DNA from: Paludibacteraceae bacterium
GTDB lineage: Bacteria > Bacteroidota > Bacteroidia > Bacteroidales > Paludibacteraceae
Length of the DNA: 64,000 nucleotides
Reading direction: 5' to 3'
Assembly: GCA_017625155.1 (NCBI GenBank)
Contig: JAGALP010000004.1
Span: forward strand, 124,001-188,000
This document shows positions 10,101 to 18,845 of this stretch, piece by piece; position 1 is the stretch's first letter, and the number at the start of each line of letters is the position of its first letter. The translations under genes were made by a program, and so were the position numbers. The notes under the pieces were generated by a model that was not told the origin of the DNA, did not search any database, and saw only the letters and a list, made by a program, of their open reading frames with translations.

Positions 10101-10286
10101 GATAATATCACTCTGGGATATTCATTCAAGGCTAACAAAATTTCTGGTCGTGCGTATGTGACAGTACAGAACCCTTGTGTGTTCTCTTCATATTCAGGAC
10201 TTGACCCTGAGGTATTTGGTGGTATAGACAATAATATGTATCCTCGTTCAATGACTTCGCTTGTCGGTCTTAGTTTGCAATTCTAA
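7143..10286 (+). CDS. SusC-family TonB-dependent outer-membrane transporter (set 1)
   Basis: 1047 residues, usual for SusC. A signal peptide (VPTMIFAQ) is followed by a carboxypeptidase-regulatory-like beta domain (SITGTVLDAATAEPIIGANI, residues about 28-100), then the plug with the family motifs DEVVVVGYG, IRIRGGSSLTASNSPLIVIDG and DASATAIYGSRASNGVI, then the 22-strand barrel ending in a terminal phenylalanine (VGLSLQF), as outer-membrane beta barrels do. SusC barrels import oligosaccharides using TonB energy with a SusD lid. The paired susD gene follows 35 bases later, and the gene context points to galactan fragments. There is no N-terminal FecR-interacting extension, so it is probably not an anti-sigma-coupled receptor. 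Confidence 0.96.
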   Translation: MKNMMNNLRYVFCVMAFSLVPTMIFAQTSITGTVLDAATAEPIIGANIIEKGTTNGTITDFDGNFILNVQEGALLEISYMGYKTVEVKASNGMQVQLGEDTELLDEVVVVGYGVVKKNDATGSVTAIKPDDMNKGLNTNAQEMMQGKIAGVVVTSNDGAPGAGANIRIRGGSSLTASNSPLIVIDGLAMDNNGIPGAANPLSMVNPNDIETFTVLKDASATAIYGSRASNGVIIITTKKGKAGSALKVSYEGNLSVGSLVNRMEVLNGDELRAYATAIGLGADKTQYLGTANTDWQDQIYRTAVSTDHNISLMGGTKNMPYRASIGYTLNNGTIKTSQMQRVTASLNLSPSFFDDHLKVNFNAKGMYIQNSYPASVVGAAIAMDPTKPVYGGYENVEGDSIVTKDVIDNFFGGYYQPYVAANYNDSTWVYANDAQSTTNPLASLEQQSSKAKSGAFVGNLEVDYQIHGLEDLRLHANFGADYSYGKQLYENSAFGTANHYYGWKGFDIKNKYNLQFNAYIQYYKDFSDTQHFDIMAGYEWQHFYNDYVTEGNGIIRDTNNDPSKRGVKYPISESSFKTESYLVSFFGRANYIGWNQLMLTATVRADGSSRFAPEHRWGIFPSVALGWKIKETFLQDVNEINDLKLRLGYGITGQQEIGLGDYPYMATYTISQEHAYYPIGGESNILKDEFGNPVLDANGNQLYTTYRPNAFNKYLTWEKTTTYNAGIDYGFLNNRISGSIDYYFRQTDDLLNTIPVAVGTNFRNKVISNVGSLTNQGVEFAINAVAIDKKNFKWDLGFNITYNENKITKLNTGEDQTPIPTGGISCGTGNTIQRHAVGYAASSFYVYQAAEGTRENGEKYWYVVDRSGDGKISEDDQYYYKSPNAPVTMGLQTKFQFHGFDLGISLRSNIGNYVYNDVLAANLQYADPTNLYRNGYHNLLRTAFDTYHNKGMKSNLIYKDEAGTAAGFSEWYRLDYFVENASFLRIDNITLGYSFKANKISGRAYVTVQNPCVFSSYSGLDPEVFGGIDNNMYPRSMTSLVGLSLQF

Positions 10287-10321
10287 AAATTCGTAATTCA
10301 AAAATTCATAATTAATATAGT

Positions 10322-11965
10322 ATGAAATCATTCGTTAAATTAGGAGTGTTGGTTATGGCAGTAATGGGTATGACTGCTTGTGTTAATGACCTAAATACTG
10401 AACCAATTGATAAAAACTCTACCACTGCATTCAATCAAGATGCTGTGTTTTCAAAGTGCTATGCAACATTGGCATTGACTGGACAAAAAGGTCCTGATGG
10501 TGACTGTGATATCGACGATTTGGATGAGGGTACCTCTTCATTCTATCGTATGATGTGGGAACTCAACGAGTTCTGTTCTGATGAAGGATGGTGGATATGG
10601 AATGACGTGGGATTGGCTGATATTCGTGTGATGAACTGGAACGGTGACAATGCACTTGTAAAAGGTTTGTATTATCGATTGAATATTGATATAAAGCTTT
10701 GTAACCACTTCCTTGAGCATGCTAGCACTGATGAGTTAGGAAATATCCAACGTGCAGAGGTACGTTTTATTCGTGCGCTCAATTATTGGTATATGTTGGA
10801 TATGTTCAAGGTTGCACCTTTGAGCACAAAAGAATCTACAGAACTTCCTGAGTTTGTAGAGCGTGAAGCACTCTATACATGGTTAGTTGGGGAGTTAAAT
10901 GAACTGATAGAAATTCTGCCAGAGCAACGCCTTAGTGTCTATCGCGTTGACAAATATGCCGCTTGGTTGCTTTTGGCTCGTACATATCTTAATGCAGAAG
11001 TTTATACAGGTAAGGCAGCATGGGCTGAAGCTGAAAATGCTGCAAAAGAGGCACAAAAAGGTAACTACCAATTGTTGACTGAAGAAACTATTTCTAAAGA
11101 TGGTGTACGCTATTCTGCATATCAAAAGCTTTTTATGGGTGACAATCACAACAATGGCGCACAAAACGAGGCACTATTACTCATCTATCAAGACGGTGTA
11201 TATTGCCAATGTTGGGGCGGTAGCAGATTTGTGATTAATGCAGTTCGTGATGCAGGTATGGTTCCTGCAGGTTCTGCTGACTCTTGGAAGTGTTTCAGAT
11301 CTAGTCCAGAAATGGTATATATGTTCGCTGACCCTGAGGCTGCTGATACCATCAAAGCTGATGAATATACTATGCCTTCACTCCTCAAAGATGATCGTGC
11401 TATCCTTTGTTCGCAATCTGATTCTAATTTAACACAAGTGTGGAAATTATCAGGACCAATGTCTGCAGAATTCTATGATTGTTGGTCAGTCGTGAAGTTT
11501 ACTGGTGTTTACTCTACAGCTGCACATCCTGCTAAAAATGTGGCATCTGATGCCAATTGGCCTGATACTGATATTCCGTTGCTTCGCTTGGCAGAGGCAT
11601 ACATGATTGAGGCAGAGGCTCTCTTCCGTCAAAATAAAACATCTGAGGCATTAGATATCATCAACAATGTGATTCGTAAACGTGCTAATGCTGCTCCGTT
11701 GACTACGTTGGATGAAAAAACACTGTGCGATGAGTGGAGTCGTGAGTTCTATACAGAAGGTCGTCGTCGTACAGATTTGATTCGCTTCAACCGCTTTGCA
11801 GGACCTAAAGCAGATGCTAATCAATATACATGGGAAGGTCGTGGCGGTAAGAAAACGGGTGAACCTTATGTAAGCTTGCCAGAAAAATGGAATTGGTATC
11901 CAATACCTAATGACGACAAAGCATCTAATGCTAATTACAAGAAAACACAAGGTGATGGATACTAA
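10322..11965 (+). CDS. SusD/RagB-family surface lipoprotein (set 1)
   Basis: 547 residues with a lipobox GMTAC, then the SusD N-terminal pattern (DLNTEPIDKNS, AFNQDAVFSKCYATLAL). The central TPR-like part (AEVRFIRALNYWYMLDMF, AAWLLLARTYLNAEVYTG) and the C-terminal family signature (WSREFYTEGRRRTDLIRFNRF, WNWYPIPNDD) are both clear. SusD proteins are helical lids on the SusC barrel that capture glycan at the cell surface. It sits 35 bases after its SusC partner and 82 bases before the binding lipoprotein. Galactan specificity is inferred from the operon. Confidence 0.95.
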   Translation: MKSFVKLGVLVMAVMGMTACVNDLNTEPIDKNSTTAFNQDAVFSKCYATLALTGQKGPDGDCDIDDLDEGTSSFYRMMWELNEFCSDEGWWIWNDVGLADIRVMNWNGDNALVKGLYYRLNIDIKLCNHFLEHASTDELGNIQRAEVRFIRALNYWYMLDMFKVAPLSTKESTELPEFVEREALYTWLVGELNELIEILPEQRLSVYRVDKYAAWLLLARTYLNAEVYTGKAAWAEAENAAKEAQKGNYQLLTEETISKDGVRYSAYQKLFMGDNHNNGAQNEALLLIYQDGVYCQCWGGSRFVINAVRDAGMVPAGSADSWKCFRSSPEMVYMFADPEAADTIKADEYTMPSLLKDDRAILCSQSDSNLTQVWKLSGPMSAEFYDCWSVVKFTGVYSTAAHPAKNVASDANWPDTDIPLLRLAEAYMIEAEALFRQNKTSEALDIINNVIRKRANAAPLTTLDEKTLCDEWSREFYTEGRRRTDLIRFNRFAGPKADANQYTWEGRGGKKTGEPYVSLPEKWNWYPIPNDDKASNANYKKTQGDGY

Positions 11966-12047
11966 TTTATCCTTGTAAATGAAAATGATAAAATAAGACA
12001 AGTGTCTTTATATTAACTAATTTATTAACTAAAAATTTTAAAAAAGT

Positions 12048-12935
12048 ATGAAAAAATTCTTTTTTGCAGCTCTTGCTGTTGCAACCGTAGCTTTGGTAGG
12101 TTGCGAACCAAAACCAGAACCAACCCCTACACCAGATGGTGGTGACACTACAGTCGTAGTAGCAGCTCCTACTGCAGCTGACCTTGCAGACTTTGAGGAG
12201 GAGGGTAATTTTGTAGCATGCGTTCACTTTGCTGGCGCAGTATGCAATGACATCGTTTTTGCTGGTTCTTACAATGGTTGGGCTACTGATCCTGCATCTA
12301 TGGTTAAATTTGAGGCACTCGAAGGCTTCGAGGGCTGGTATGTAGCTGTTGTTCCTGTAACTGTTAATGAGGAAGGCGTTGAAGCTAACGATGGTAAACC
12401 TGCTCAACTCGCTGATGATGGTTCTTTCTCTTGGGACTATCAAACTGGTGATGTAGATTCTTGGGAACTTATTTCAGGTTCTGTTGATATCGTAGCTGGT
12501 TATTCTGGTGAGTCTGATTGCAAAAACTGGACTTCTGAAGAGCCTAACATCTTGAAATCCCTCTATTGGAAGAACAATCAATCTCCATGTGTTGAGGTTG
12601 TTGAGCAAGAGTACACTATCACATTGAAAGCTCCTGATTGCGGCGGTTTTGAGCCAGCTATCATCGGTGATTTCAATGGTTGGGCAGAAGGCGTTGCTAT
12701 GGAATTGCAAGCTGACGGTTCTTACAAAGCTGTTATCACTAGCTCTGTAGGTAAAGGTTACAAGTTCAAAGCTACTACCGATACTGATTGGTCTAACCAA
12801 ATTCAACATCTCGTTAAGAACGAAGAAACAGGTGAAGATGAGTGGAAAGACTTGGACAACTGTATTCTTGGTGAAGAAGTAGCTGTTAGCCACGATTTCA
12901 GTACATCTGAGTACAAATATTCTTTGTGCGAATAA
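12048..12935 (+). CDS. Surface glycan-binding lipoprotein, SusE/F-like position (set 1)
   Basis: 295 residues. The lipobox is VGC at about residue 19, followed by a Pro/Asp linker (PEPTPTPDGGD). Two beta-sandwich modules follow: the first around FAGSYNGWATDP (residues about 70-80), the second around IIGDFNGWAEGVAME (about 205-220). The (G-x-F/Y-N-G-W) pattern is that of CBM48/E-set starch- or glycogen-binding-type modules, which are reused in Bacteroidota surface glycan-binding proteins. Its place after susC-susD matches SusE/SusF. It likely anchors galactan at the cell surface; ligand specificity is inference. A strong terminator follows within 30 bases. Confidence 0.82.
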   Translation: MKKFFFAALAVATVALVGCEPKPEPTPTPDGGDTTVVVAAPTAADLADFEEEGNFVACVHFAGAVCNDIVFAGSYNGWATDPASMVKFEALEGFEGWYVAVVPVTVNEEGVEANDGKPAQLADDGSFSWDYQTGDVDSWELISGSVDIVAGYSGESDCKNWTSEEPNILKSLYWKNNQSPCVEVVEQEYTITLKAPDCGGFEPAIIGDFNGWAEGVAMELQADGSYKAVITSSVGKGYKFKATTDTDWSNQIQHLVKNEETGEDEWKDLDNCILGEEVAVSHDFSTSEYKYSLCE

Positions 12936-12963
12936 TCAACTTTGAGAACTGATTTCTCATACC

Positions 12964-12992
12964 GCCCTGTGGCACTCGCCACAGAGCTTTTT
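12964..12992 (+). terminator. Rho-independent terminator after binding-protein gene 1
   Basis: Stem around CTGTGGC-ACTC-GCCACAG, extended by outer GC pairs, followed by five T. The same hairpin with the same ACTC loop closes the second SusC/SusD set at 24499-24530. Confidence 0.9.
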
Positions 12993-13031
12993 ATTATTAA
13001 TAATAAAAGTTGAAGCAAAATATAAGAATTA

Positions 13032-13063
13032 TTTGCATATTTGCGAAAAAAATCGTACCTTTG
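13032..13063 (+). promoter_or_regulatory. Promoter for the GH53-GH2-galK-galM run
   Basis: TTTG at 13032-13035, a 20-base spacer and TACCTTTG at 13056-13063, a full match to the Bacteroidetes consensus. Transcription should begin near 13070. This rules out the upstream TTG (13041) and makes the ATG at 13068 nearly coincide with the transcript start, so the ATG at 13092 is the better GH53 start. Confidence 0.8.
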
Positions 13064-13091
13064 CAGCATGAATTTTAAATCAAATACTAAC

Positions 13092-14165
13092 ATGAAAAAG
13101 TGCTTATTTTTATTCTCTTTGCTATTAGTCTTCTTTTCTTGTAATCAGCCTATTGATGATTATCCCGAACCTGTTGTCGGTAGTTATGCCTATGGTGCTG
13201 ATTGCTCGTGGATTAGTGAGCAAGAAGTGGATGGTGTCCTCTTCTATGATTCTTTAGGACAAGTAGCCGATGGTATGCGCGTGATGCGTGATGCGGGTAT
13301 GAATTCTGTACGCCTACGTGTATGGGTTAACCATTCTACTGGCTGGTGCAACAAAGAGGATGTAATCTCCAAAGCCAAACGCGCTGCTGCGCTCAAACTA
13401 CGAGTGATGATAGATTTCCACTACTCCGACTTCTTCGCTGACCCAAGCCGTCAAAATATTCCTGTAGATTGGGCAGATTACGATCTAGCACAAATGAAGC
13501 AAGCGGTGGTTGACCATACTACTGATGTGCTTTCTGCACTGAAAGCAGAAGGCGTGACTCCAGAATGGATACAAGTAGGCAACGAGACACGCAACGGTAT
13601 GCTCTGGCCTATGGGACAACTCTGGAATACCAATGGCGACCTGCCTAATGGATGGAAAAATTATGCTGCTCTTACTACTTCTGGATACGATGCATGCAAA
13701 GCTATCTTCCCAGACGCTTTGGTAATCGTACACATTGATAATGCCTATGAGAATAATAACTGGTTCTTCCGTAAACTGAAGCAGAATGGTGGTAAATTCG
13801 ATATGATTGGCTTGAGCCACTATCCTATGATGAAGCAATGGTCGGGCAAAGATTGGGATGAAATGAATAAGTTAGCTGCCAATAATATCCGTCTTTTGCA
13901 CAGCGAATTCAATTGCCCTATCATGGTCGTAGAGATTGGCACAATGGCAACCTCTGTGACTATAGCTACAAAAGTGATGACTGACTTCCGTCAACGCATG
14001 GATACATTGGATTATATGAAAGGTATCTTTTATTGGGAACCACAAGTATATAACAGCTGGCGTCCAAAAGAATATATCGAATTAGGGTGGGGGGCATACA
14101 ATATGGGTGCTTTTACATCGGCAGGACAACCTAATGAAGCTCTCAATACCCTTTGGAAAAGATAA
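13092..14165 (+). CDS. Arabinogalactan endo-beta-1,4-galactanase, GH53 lipoprotein
   Basis: About 357 residues from the ATG at 13092, chosen because the promoter leaves little room for earlier starts and because it gives a clean lipoprotein signal (MKKCLFLFSLLLVFFSC). GH53 enzymes cut internal beta-1,4 bonds in galactan side chains of pectin. The family pattern is clear: YGADCSWISEQE near the start, VRLRVWVN, DFHYSDFFADPSRQ, the acid/base glutamate in IQVGNETRNGMLWP, and the nucleophile glutamate in MVVEIGTMA near the C-terminus, then FYWEPQ. As a lipoprotein it probably acts at the cell surface, making oligosaccharides for the SusC/SusD pairs. The GH2 gene follows after 18 bases. Confidence 0.95.
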   Translation: MKKCLFLFSLLLVFFSCNQPIDDYPEPVVGSYAYGADCSWISEQEVDGVLFYDSLGQVADGMRVMRDAGMNSVRLRVWVNHSTGWCNKEDVISKAKRAAALKLRVMIDFHYSDFFADPSRQNIPVDWADYDLAQMKQAVVDHTTDVLSALKAEGVTPEWIQVGNETRNGMLWPMGQLWNTNGDLPNGWKNYAALTTSGYDACKAIFPDALVIVHIDNAYENNNWFFRKLKQNGGKFDMIGLSHYPMMKQWSGKDWDEMNKLAANNIRLLHSEFNCPIMVVEIGTMATSVTIATKVMTDFRQRMDTLDYMKGIFYWEPQVYNSWRPKEYIELGWGAYNMGAFTSAGQPNEALNTLWKR

Positions 14166-14183
14166 TTCAAAATTCATAATCCA

Positions 14184-16592
14184 ATGAATCTCTTAATTTT
14201 AGCAATCACTTCTCTGCTTACTTCTTGGCAATTTGCCAAAGAGCAAAGTGACCACCAAATGCCGGTGGCAGAAGACAAAAATTGGCAAGAAGTAACTATA
14301 CCTCACGATTGGGCTATCTATGGTCCTTTTGACCGCGCTAATGACTTACAGAATGTCACCGTATGGCAAAATGGCGAAACCTTCCCTTCTATCAAAACGG
14401 GTCGTACAGGTGGACTACCATACATGGGTAGCGCATGGTACAAAACCATTCTTCCCCTTCAGGGGGAGTTAGAGGGGGCTTATTTCCTCCTCTTTGACGG
14501 AGCGATGAGCGAAGCAGAAGTGTATGTCAATGGACAGAAAGTATGCTTCTGGCCATATGGCTACAATGCGTTTCATTGTGATATTACATCTGCTTTGCAG
14601 GTTGGCGAAAACGAGATTGCTGTTCGTTTACAAAACCGTGAACAGAGTAGCCGTTGGTACCCTGGTGCAGGATTATACCGCAATGTACATCTGATTCAAA
14701 AACCACAAGTGTATGTACCTATTTGGGGAACACATATCACTACACCTTACGTGACCGAGGAATTGGCTGCTGTGAATATCAAAATAACGGTAGCTAATGC
14801 GCTCAATAAGCATATCGAATTGCGTACATCACTCGTTCACAAAGCAACAGGCGAAGTAGTGGATTCACTCGTAAGCCACTACGATGTGAAGCACAACCTA
14901 CCTTTGGAGCAAAATATTACTATCAATAATCCTGCTCTCTGGTCGCCTGAAACACCAAACTTGTATATTGCTCGCACATGTGTGATTGCAGATAGTGTAT
15001 ATCAAGAAACGGTAGAAACGACTTTTGGTGTACGCAGCGTGCAAATTGTACCTAATGTGGGCTTCCTGCTGAATGGTAAAGTGCGTAAGTTCCAAGGCGT
15101 ATGCTTGCACCATGACCTTGGTCCTCTTGGCTCGGCTATCAGTCGAGATGCCTTGCGCCGTCAGTTACTTATGCTCAAGGAGATGGGGTGTGACGCCATT
15201 CGTACTTCTCATAATATGCCTGCACCAGAGCAAATTGAACTTTGTGATGAGTTAGGTTTGATGGTAATGTGCGAGCCATTTGATGAGTGGGATTGGGCAA
15301 AGTGCAAGAATGGCTATAGCCGTTTCTTCAACGAATGGGCAGAGCGTGATATGGTAAATATGTTGCACCATTTTCGCAATAATCCAAGTGTTGTGATGTG
15401 GTCTATCGGCAATGAAGTACCCACACAATGCGACCCTCAAGGGTATAAAACAGCTAAAATGTTACAAGATATTTGCGTTCGCGAGGATGGTACACGTCCT
15501 TGCACCGCAGGTATGGACCAAGTGACTTGTGTACTCGAAAATGGCTTTGCCAGTGTGCTGCAAATAGTAGGACTCAATTACCGTCCACATCGTTACTTGG
15601 AATCTTACCAACGTACGCCGCAACACTTGATTCTTGGCTCAGAGACTGCCTCTACTGTCTCTTCTCGTGGTGTATATCTATTGCCTGCTATTCCTGATGA
15701 TACCGACCATATCACCAATATGAATCATCCTGGTGGCAATAGCCAAACTAATCAATGCTCTGGCTATGACTTACAATATTGCCCATGGAGTAATCTGCCA
15801 GAAGATGACTTCCGCAATATGGACGACTATCCATGGACCATCGGACAATTCGTTTGGACGGGCTTTGACTATCTTGGCGAACCCTCACCATGGGATACCG
15901 ACGCATGGCCAAGCCATTCATCCTACTTTGGTATCATTGACCTCGCGGGTATTCCTAAAGACCGTTATTACCTATATCGTTCGCAATGGCGCAAGGATGT
16001 ACACACCGTACACCTCTTACCTCATTGGAATTGGAATGCAGGCGACACCGTACCAGTGATGGCATACACCGATGCTGAGGAAGGCGAACTTTTTGTCAAT
16101 GGCAAGAGTATGGGTAAGGTACGCAAACTCACTCGTGAGGAATCTGAAACTGCTATTAAAGCAGGCGATCCATTGGGCTTGCAACGCCGCTATCGTCTCA
16201 TTTGGGATAATGTGCCATTCGAGGCAGGAGAAATCAAAGTGGTTACACCATATGGCGAGGCGGTACGCAAGACAGCAAGCGTACCACACCATATTGAAAT
16301 GTATGTAGAAGATATTCCTGCAACAGACAGTAAACCAATGCACTTTGTGCGTGTACGTGTTTGCGATAAGAACGGCAATGTTTGTCCACAAGCCAATCAT
16401 CTCATTCGTTTCTCCACCAAAGGCGAAGGACGTTTCCGCACCGCAGCTAATGGCGATGCTGCTAATCTTGACCTTTTCCACATGCCTCAGCACCACGCTT
16501 TTGCAGGTGAATTGACGGCTATTGTAGAAGGAAGTTGCACATTGACTGCCACAGCAAAAGGATTAAAGAAAGCAATAATAACTATTCAATAA
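14184..16592 (+). CDS. Glycoside hydrolase family 2 beta-galactosidase
   Basis: 802 residues. GH2 layout: sugar-binding jelly roll (WQEVTIPHDWAIYGPFD, YMGSAWYKTI, residues about 25-175), immunoglobulin-like domain, TIM barrel from about 275 with acid/base Glu in MWSIGNEVPTQ and the likely nucleophile in LGSETASTVSSRG, then C-terminal beta domains (DUF4982-like, and a bacterial Ig-like part). In a galactan locus it most likely removes terminal beta-galactose from galacto-oligosaccharides. The signal peptide is short (MNLLILAITSLLTS), so periplasmic location is only probable. Residues about 90-101 (ILPLQGELEGAY) are encoded by a palindromic repeat also found at 63.19 kb. galK follows 10 bases later. 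Confidence 0.93.
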   Translation: MNLLILAITSLLTSWQFAKEQSDHQMPVAEDKNWQEVTIPHDWAIYGPFDRANDLQNVTVWQNGETFPSIKTGRTGGLPYMGSAWYKTILPLQGELEGAYFLLFDGAMSEAEVYVNGQKVCFWPYGYNAFHCDITSALQVGENEIAVRLQNREQSSRWYPGAGLYRNVHLIQKPQVYVPIWGTHITTPYVTEELAAVNIKITVANALNKHIELRTSLVHKATGEVVDSLVSHYDVKHNLPLEQNITINNPALWSPETPNLYIARTCVIADSVYQETVETTFGVRSVQIVPNVGFLLNGKVRKFQGVCLHHDLGPLGSAISRDALRRQLLMLKEMGCDAIRTSHNMPAPEQIELCDELGLMVMCEPFDEWDWAKCKNGYSRFFNEWAERDMVNMLHHFRNNPSVVMWSIGNEVPTQCDPQGYKTAKMLQDICVREDGTRPCTAGMDQVTCVLENGFASVLQIVGLNYRPHRYLESYQRTPQHLILGSETASTVSSRGVYLLPAIPDDTDHITNMNHPGGNSQTNQCSGYDLQYCPWSNLPEDDFRNMDDYPWTIGQFVWTGFDYLGEPSPWDTDAWPSHSSYFGIIDLAGIPKDRYYLYRSQWRKDVHTVHLLPHWNWNAGDTVPVMAYTDAEEGELFVNGKSMGKVRKLTREESETAIKAGDPLGLQRRYRLIWDNVPFEAGEIKVVTPYGEAVRKTASVPHHIEMYVEDIPATDSKPMHFVRVRVCDKNGNVCPQANHLIRFSTKGEGRFRTAANGDAANLDLFHMPQHHAFAGELTAIVEGSCTLTATAKGLKKAIITIQ
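14451..14486. repeat. CCCCTT/AGGGGG palindromic element inside the GH2 gene
   Basis: CCCCTTcAGGGGG is followed by AGttAGAGGGGGCTTATTTC. The same palindrome and tail recur at 63187-63226, next to a transporter stop codon. Here it is in frame and encodes LPLQGELEGAY within the first jelly-roll domain. Confidence 0.7.
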
Positions 16593-16602
16593 ATACTATA
16601 CC

Positions 16603-17769
16603 ATGACAATCGAACCACTCAAATCTGCTTACGAAGCAGCTTATCAGAAATCAGCAACCGATATATTCTTTTCACCAGGTCGTGTCAACTTAATTGGGGA
16701 ACATACCGACTATAACGGTGGTTTTGTGTTCCCATGTGCATTGAGTTTTGGTACATATCTGTTGATGGCTCCTAATAATGTGCACAGGATTAACTTCCGT
16801 TCGTTGAATATAGATGCTGTCTATTCACTCGAACTCACGCAACTCACCACTCCATTGCCAAACAAGGCATGGGCAAACTACCCACTCGGAGTGATTGCAC
16901 AATTCATCAAACGTGGTGTATCCATTACACAAGGCTACGATATTCTTTTCTGGGGCAATGTGCCAGCTGGTGCAGGACTCAGCAGTAGTGCGGCGATGGA
17001 AGTGGTAACTGCTTTTGCTTTCAACGAATTATTAGGTACAGGATATGACCGCACCGAATTGGCGAAGATTGGTCAGGCATCAGAACATGAGTTTGCAGGT
17101 GTGATGTGCGGTATCATGGATCAGTTTGCTTCCGCGCAAGGTAAGAAAGACCATGCTATTTATCTCAACTGCGATACATTGGAGTTTGATTTAGTACCTG
17201 TTAAGTTGGAAGGTATTAAAGTGGTAGTGTCGAATACGCACTCACCTCACCATCTTGATTCAGGAGCTTACAACGACCGCGTGCGTCAATGCCAATTGGC
17301 TGTTCAGCAGATTAGTGCTGTTCGCCCAATCAAGAACTTGGCAGAACTCTCTCAAGCCGATTTCAATCAGGTAGAAAATGCTATCACTGATGAAGTAGCT
17401 CATCGTCGTGCACGCCACGTGGTAGGCGAAGTACAACGCACCAAGGATGCAGTAGAGGCATTGCAACAGGGTAATATTGAGCTATTTGGCAAACTGATGA
17501 CGCAGAGCCATATCTCGCTTCGTGATGACTACGAAGTAACGGGCTTACAACTTGATTCATTGGCAGAAGCAGCATGGAAAGTAGATGGCGTATTGGGTAG
17601 CCGTATGACAGGTGGTGGCTTTGGTGGCTGCACCGTATCATTGGTGCGCGATGAAGCAATCCCTACGTTCATTGAGCAAGTAGGTGCCGAATATACCGAG
17701 AAGACGGGACTAAAAGCAGATTTCTATATCGCTGAGATTGGCGACGGAGCACATCGTGTAAATGCTTAA
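16603..17769 (+). CDS. galK: Galactokinase
   Basis: 388 residues, normal for GalK. This GHMP kinase phosphorylates alpha-D-galactose at C1 with ATP, the first committed Leloir step in the cytoplasm. Signature at residues 25-38 (SPGRVNLIGEHTDYN), ATP-binding loop PAGAGLSSSAAMEV near 125, and the third GHMP motif TGGGFGGCTVSLV near 345. It lies between the galactosidase and the mutarotase, so it is supplied by galactan breakdown. No galT is present in the window; the rest of the Leloir pathway must be elsewhere. Confidence 0.97.
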   Translation: MTIEPLKSAYEAAYQKSATDIFFSPGRVNLIGEHTDYNGGFVFPCALSFGTYLLMAPNNVHRINFRSLNIDAVYSLELTQLTTPLPNKAWANYPLGVIAQFIKRGVSITQGYDILFWGNVPAGAGLSSSAAMEVVTAFAFNELLGTGYDRTELAKIGQASEHEFAGVMCGIMDQFASAQGKKDHAIYLNCDTLEFDLVPVKLEGIKVVVSNTHSPHHLDSGAYNDRVRQCQLAVQQISAVRPIKNLAELSQADFNQVENAITDEVAHRRARHVVGEVQRTKDAVEALQQGNIELFGKLMTQSHISLRDDYEVTGLQLDSLAEAAWKVDGVLGSRMTGGGFGGCTVSLVRDEAIPTFIEQVGAEYTEKTGLKADFYIAEIGDGAHRVNA

Positions 17770-17780
17770 TCTTTGATGAT

Positions 17781-18815
17781 ATGATTAACATTGAATCATT
17801 CAATACTCGCATAGATGGCAAGCGTGTGGCATTATGCACGCTGACCAATCGCAATGGTCTGCAAGCTCAAATCACCAATTATGGTGCGAAAGTGGTATCA
17901 TTGATTGTTCCCAATAAGCAAGGCGAGAAAGCAGATGTGGTATTGGGATTCTCCACTTTTGAGGAGTGGCGCAATCAAGAAACCTATTTCAATGCCATTA
18001 TTGGTCGCTATGCCAACCGTATTAAGGATGGCAAGTTTGCCATTGATGGAGTAGAGTATCAATTGCCTATCAACAATGGTACCAATTCCTTGCACGGAGG
18101 CGTACATGGTTTCAATGAAAAGGTATGGGATATTGTAGGGCAATCTACATATTCCGTTTCATTGCATTATCGTGCAAAAGATGGTGAGGAAGGTTACCCT
18201 GGCAACTTAGATGTGTATGTTACCTATTCACTAACCAAAGATAATGCGCTTTCTATTGTCTATGAGGCAAAAACAGATAAGCCAACTATCTTAGGTTTTA
18301 CTAATCATGCCTATTTTAATCTTGAAGGAGAAGGTAGTGGTACAGTGCACAATCATCAGTTGCAAGTGTTTGCGGATGAATATACACCATTTGATGATAC
18401 CGCATGCCCTACGGGCGAGATTCTTTCGGTGGAAGGTACTCCAATGGATTTCCGTGAGATGATGCGTGTAGGCGATCGTATAGATGATGCTTTCTTTGCA
18501 CCAGGACGTGGTATAGACAACAATTTTGTACTATGCCCAATCCCTGAAGGACAAAAAATGCTTCTTGCAGCTACATTAGTTGCAGGTGGTAGAGAGATGC
18601 AAGTATGGACTACTCAACCTGGGTTACAAGTCTATACAGGCAATTGGGTGGAGCAACATGTGGGCAAGAGTGGCAAACTATACGATTTGCAACATGCTAT
18701 TTGTCTGGAAACACAGAACTTCCCTGATGCACCTAACCACGAACATTTTCCAAATGCTATGTTGCGTCCGGGAGAAATCTACTACGCGCGAACTGATTAT
18801 AAATTCATAATATAA
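17781..18815 (+). CDS. galM: Aldose 1-epimerase (galactose mutarotase)
   Basis: 344 residues, a typical GalM beta-sandwich. It interconverts beta- and alpha-galactose, giving GalK its substrate after beta-galactosidase action. Family motifs: YGAKVVSLIVPN, GRYANRIKDGKF, NGTNSLHGG (first catalytic His region near 100), TNHAYFNLEG (second His near 175), and the catalytic Glu region CLETQNFPDAPNH near 315. It starts 11 bases after galK and is followed 30 bases later by the second SusC gene. Confidence 0.96.
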   Translation: MINIESFNTRIDGKRVALCTLTNRNGLQAQITNYGAKVVSLIVPNKQGEKADVVLGFSTFEEWRNQETYFNAIIGRYANRIKDGKFAIDGVEYQLPINNGTNSLHGGVHGFNEKVWDIVGQSTYSVSLHYRAKDGEEGYPGNLDVYVTYSLTKDNALSIVYEAKTDKPTILGFTNHAYFNLEGEGSGTVHNHQLQVFADEYTPFDDTACPTGEILSVEGTPMDFREMMRVGDRIDDAFFAPGRGIDNNFVLCPIPEGQKMLLAATLVAGGREMQVWTTQPGLQVYTGNWVEQHVGKSGKLYDLQHAICLETQNFPDAPNHEHFPNAMLRPGEIYYARTDYKFII

Positions 18816-18845
18816 CACATTTATTAACAATTTAAATTATTAAAC

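Noticed and set aside
13041..13091. Upstream starts of the GH53 gene
   Set aside because: The -7 box (13056-13063) lies inside them; the ATG at 13092 gives a clean lipoprotein signal.
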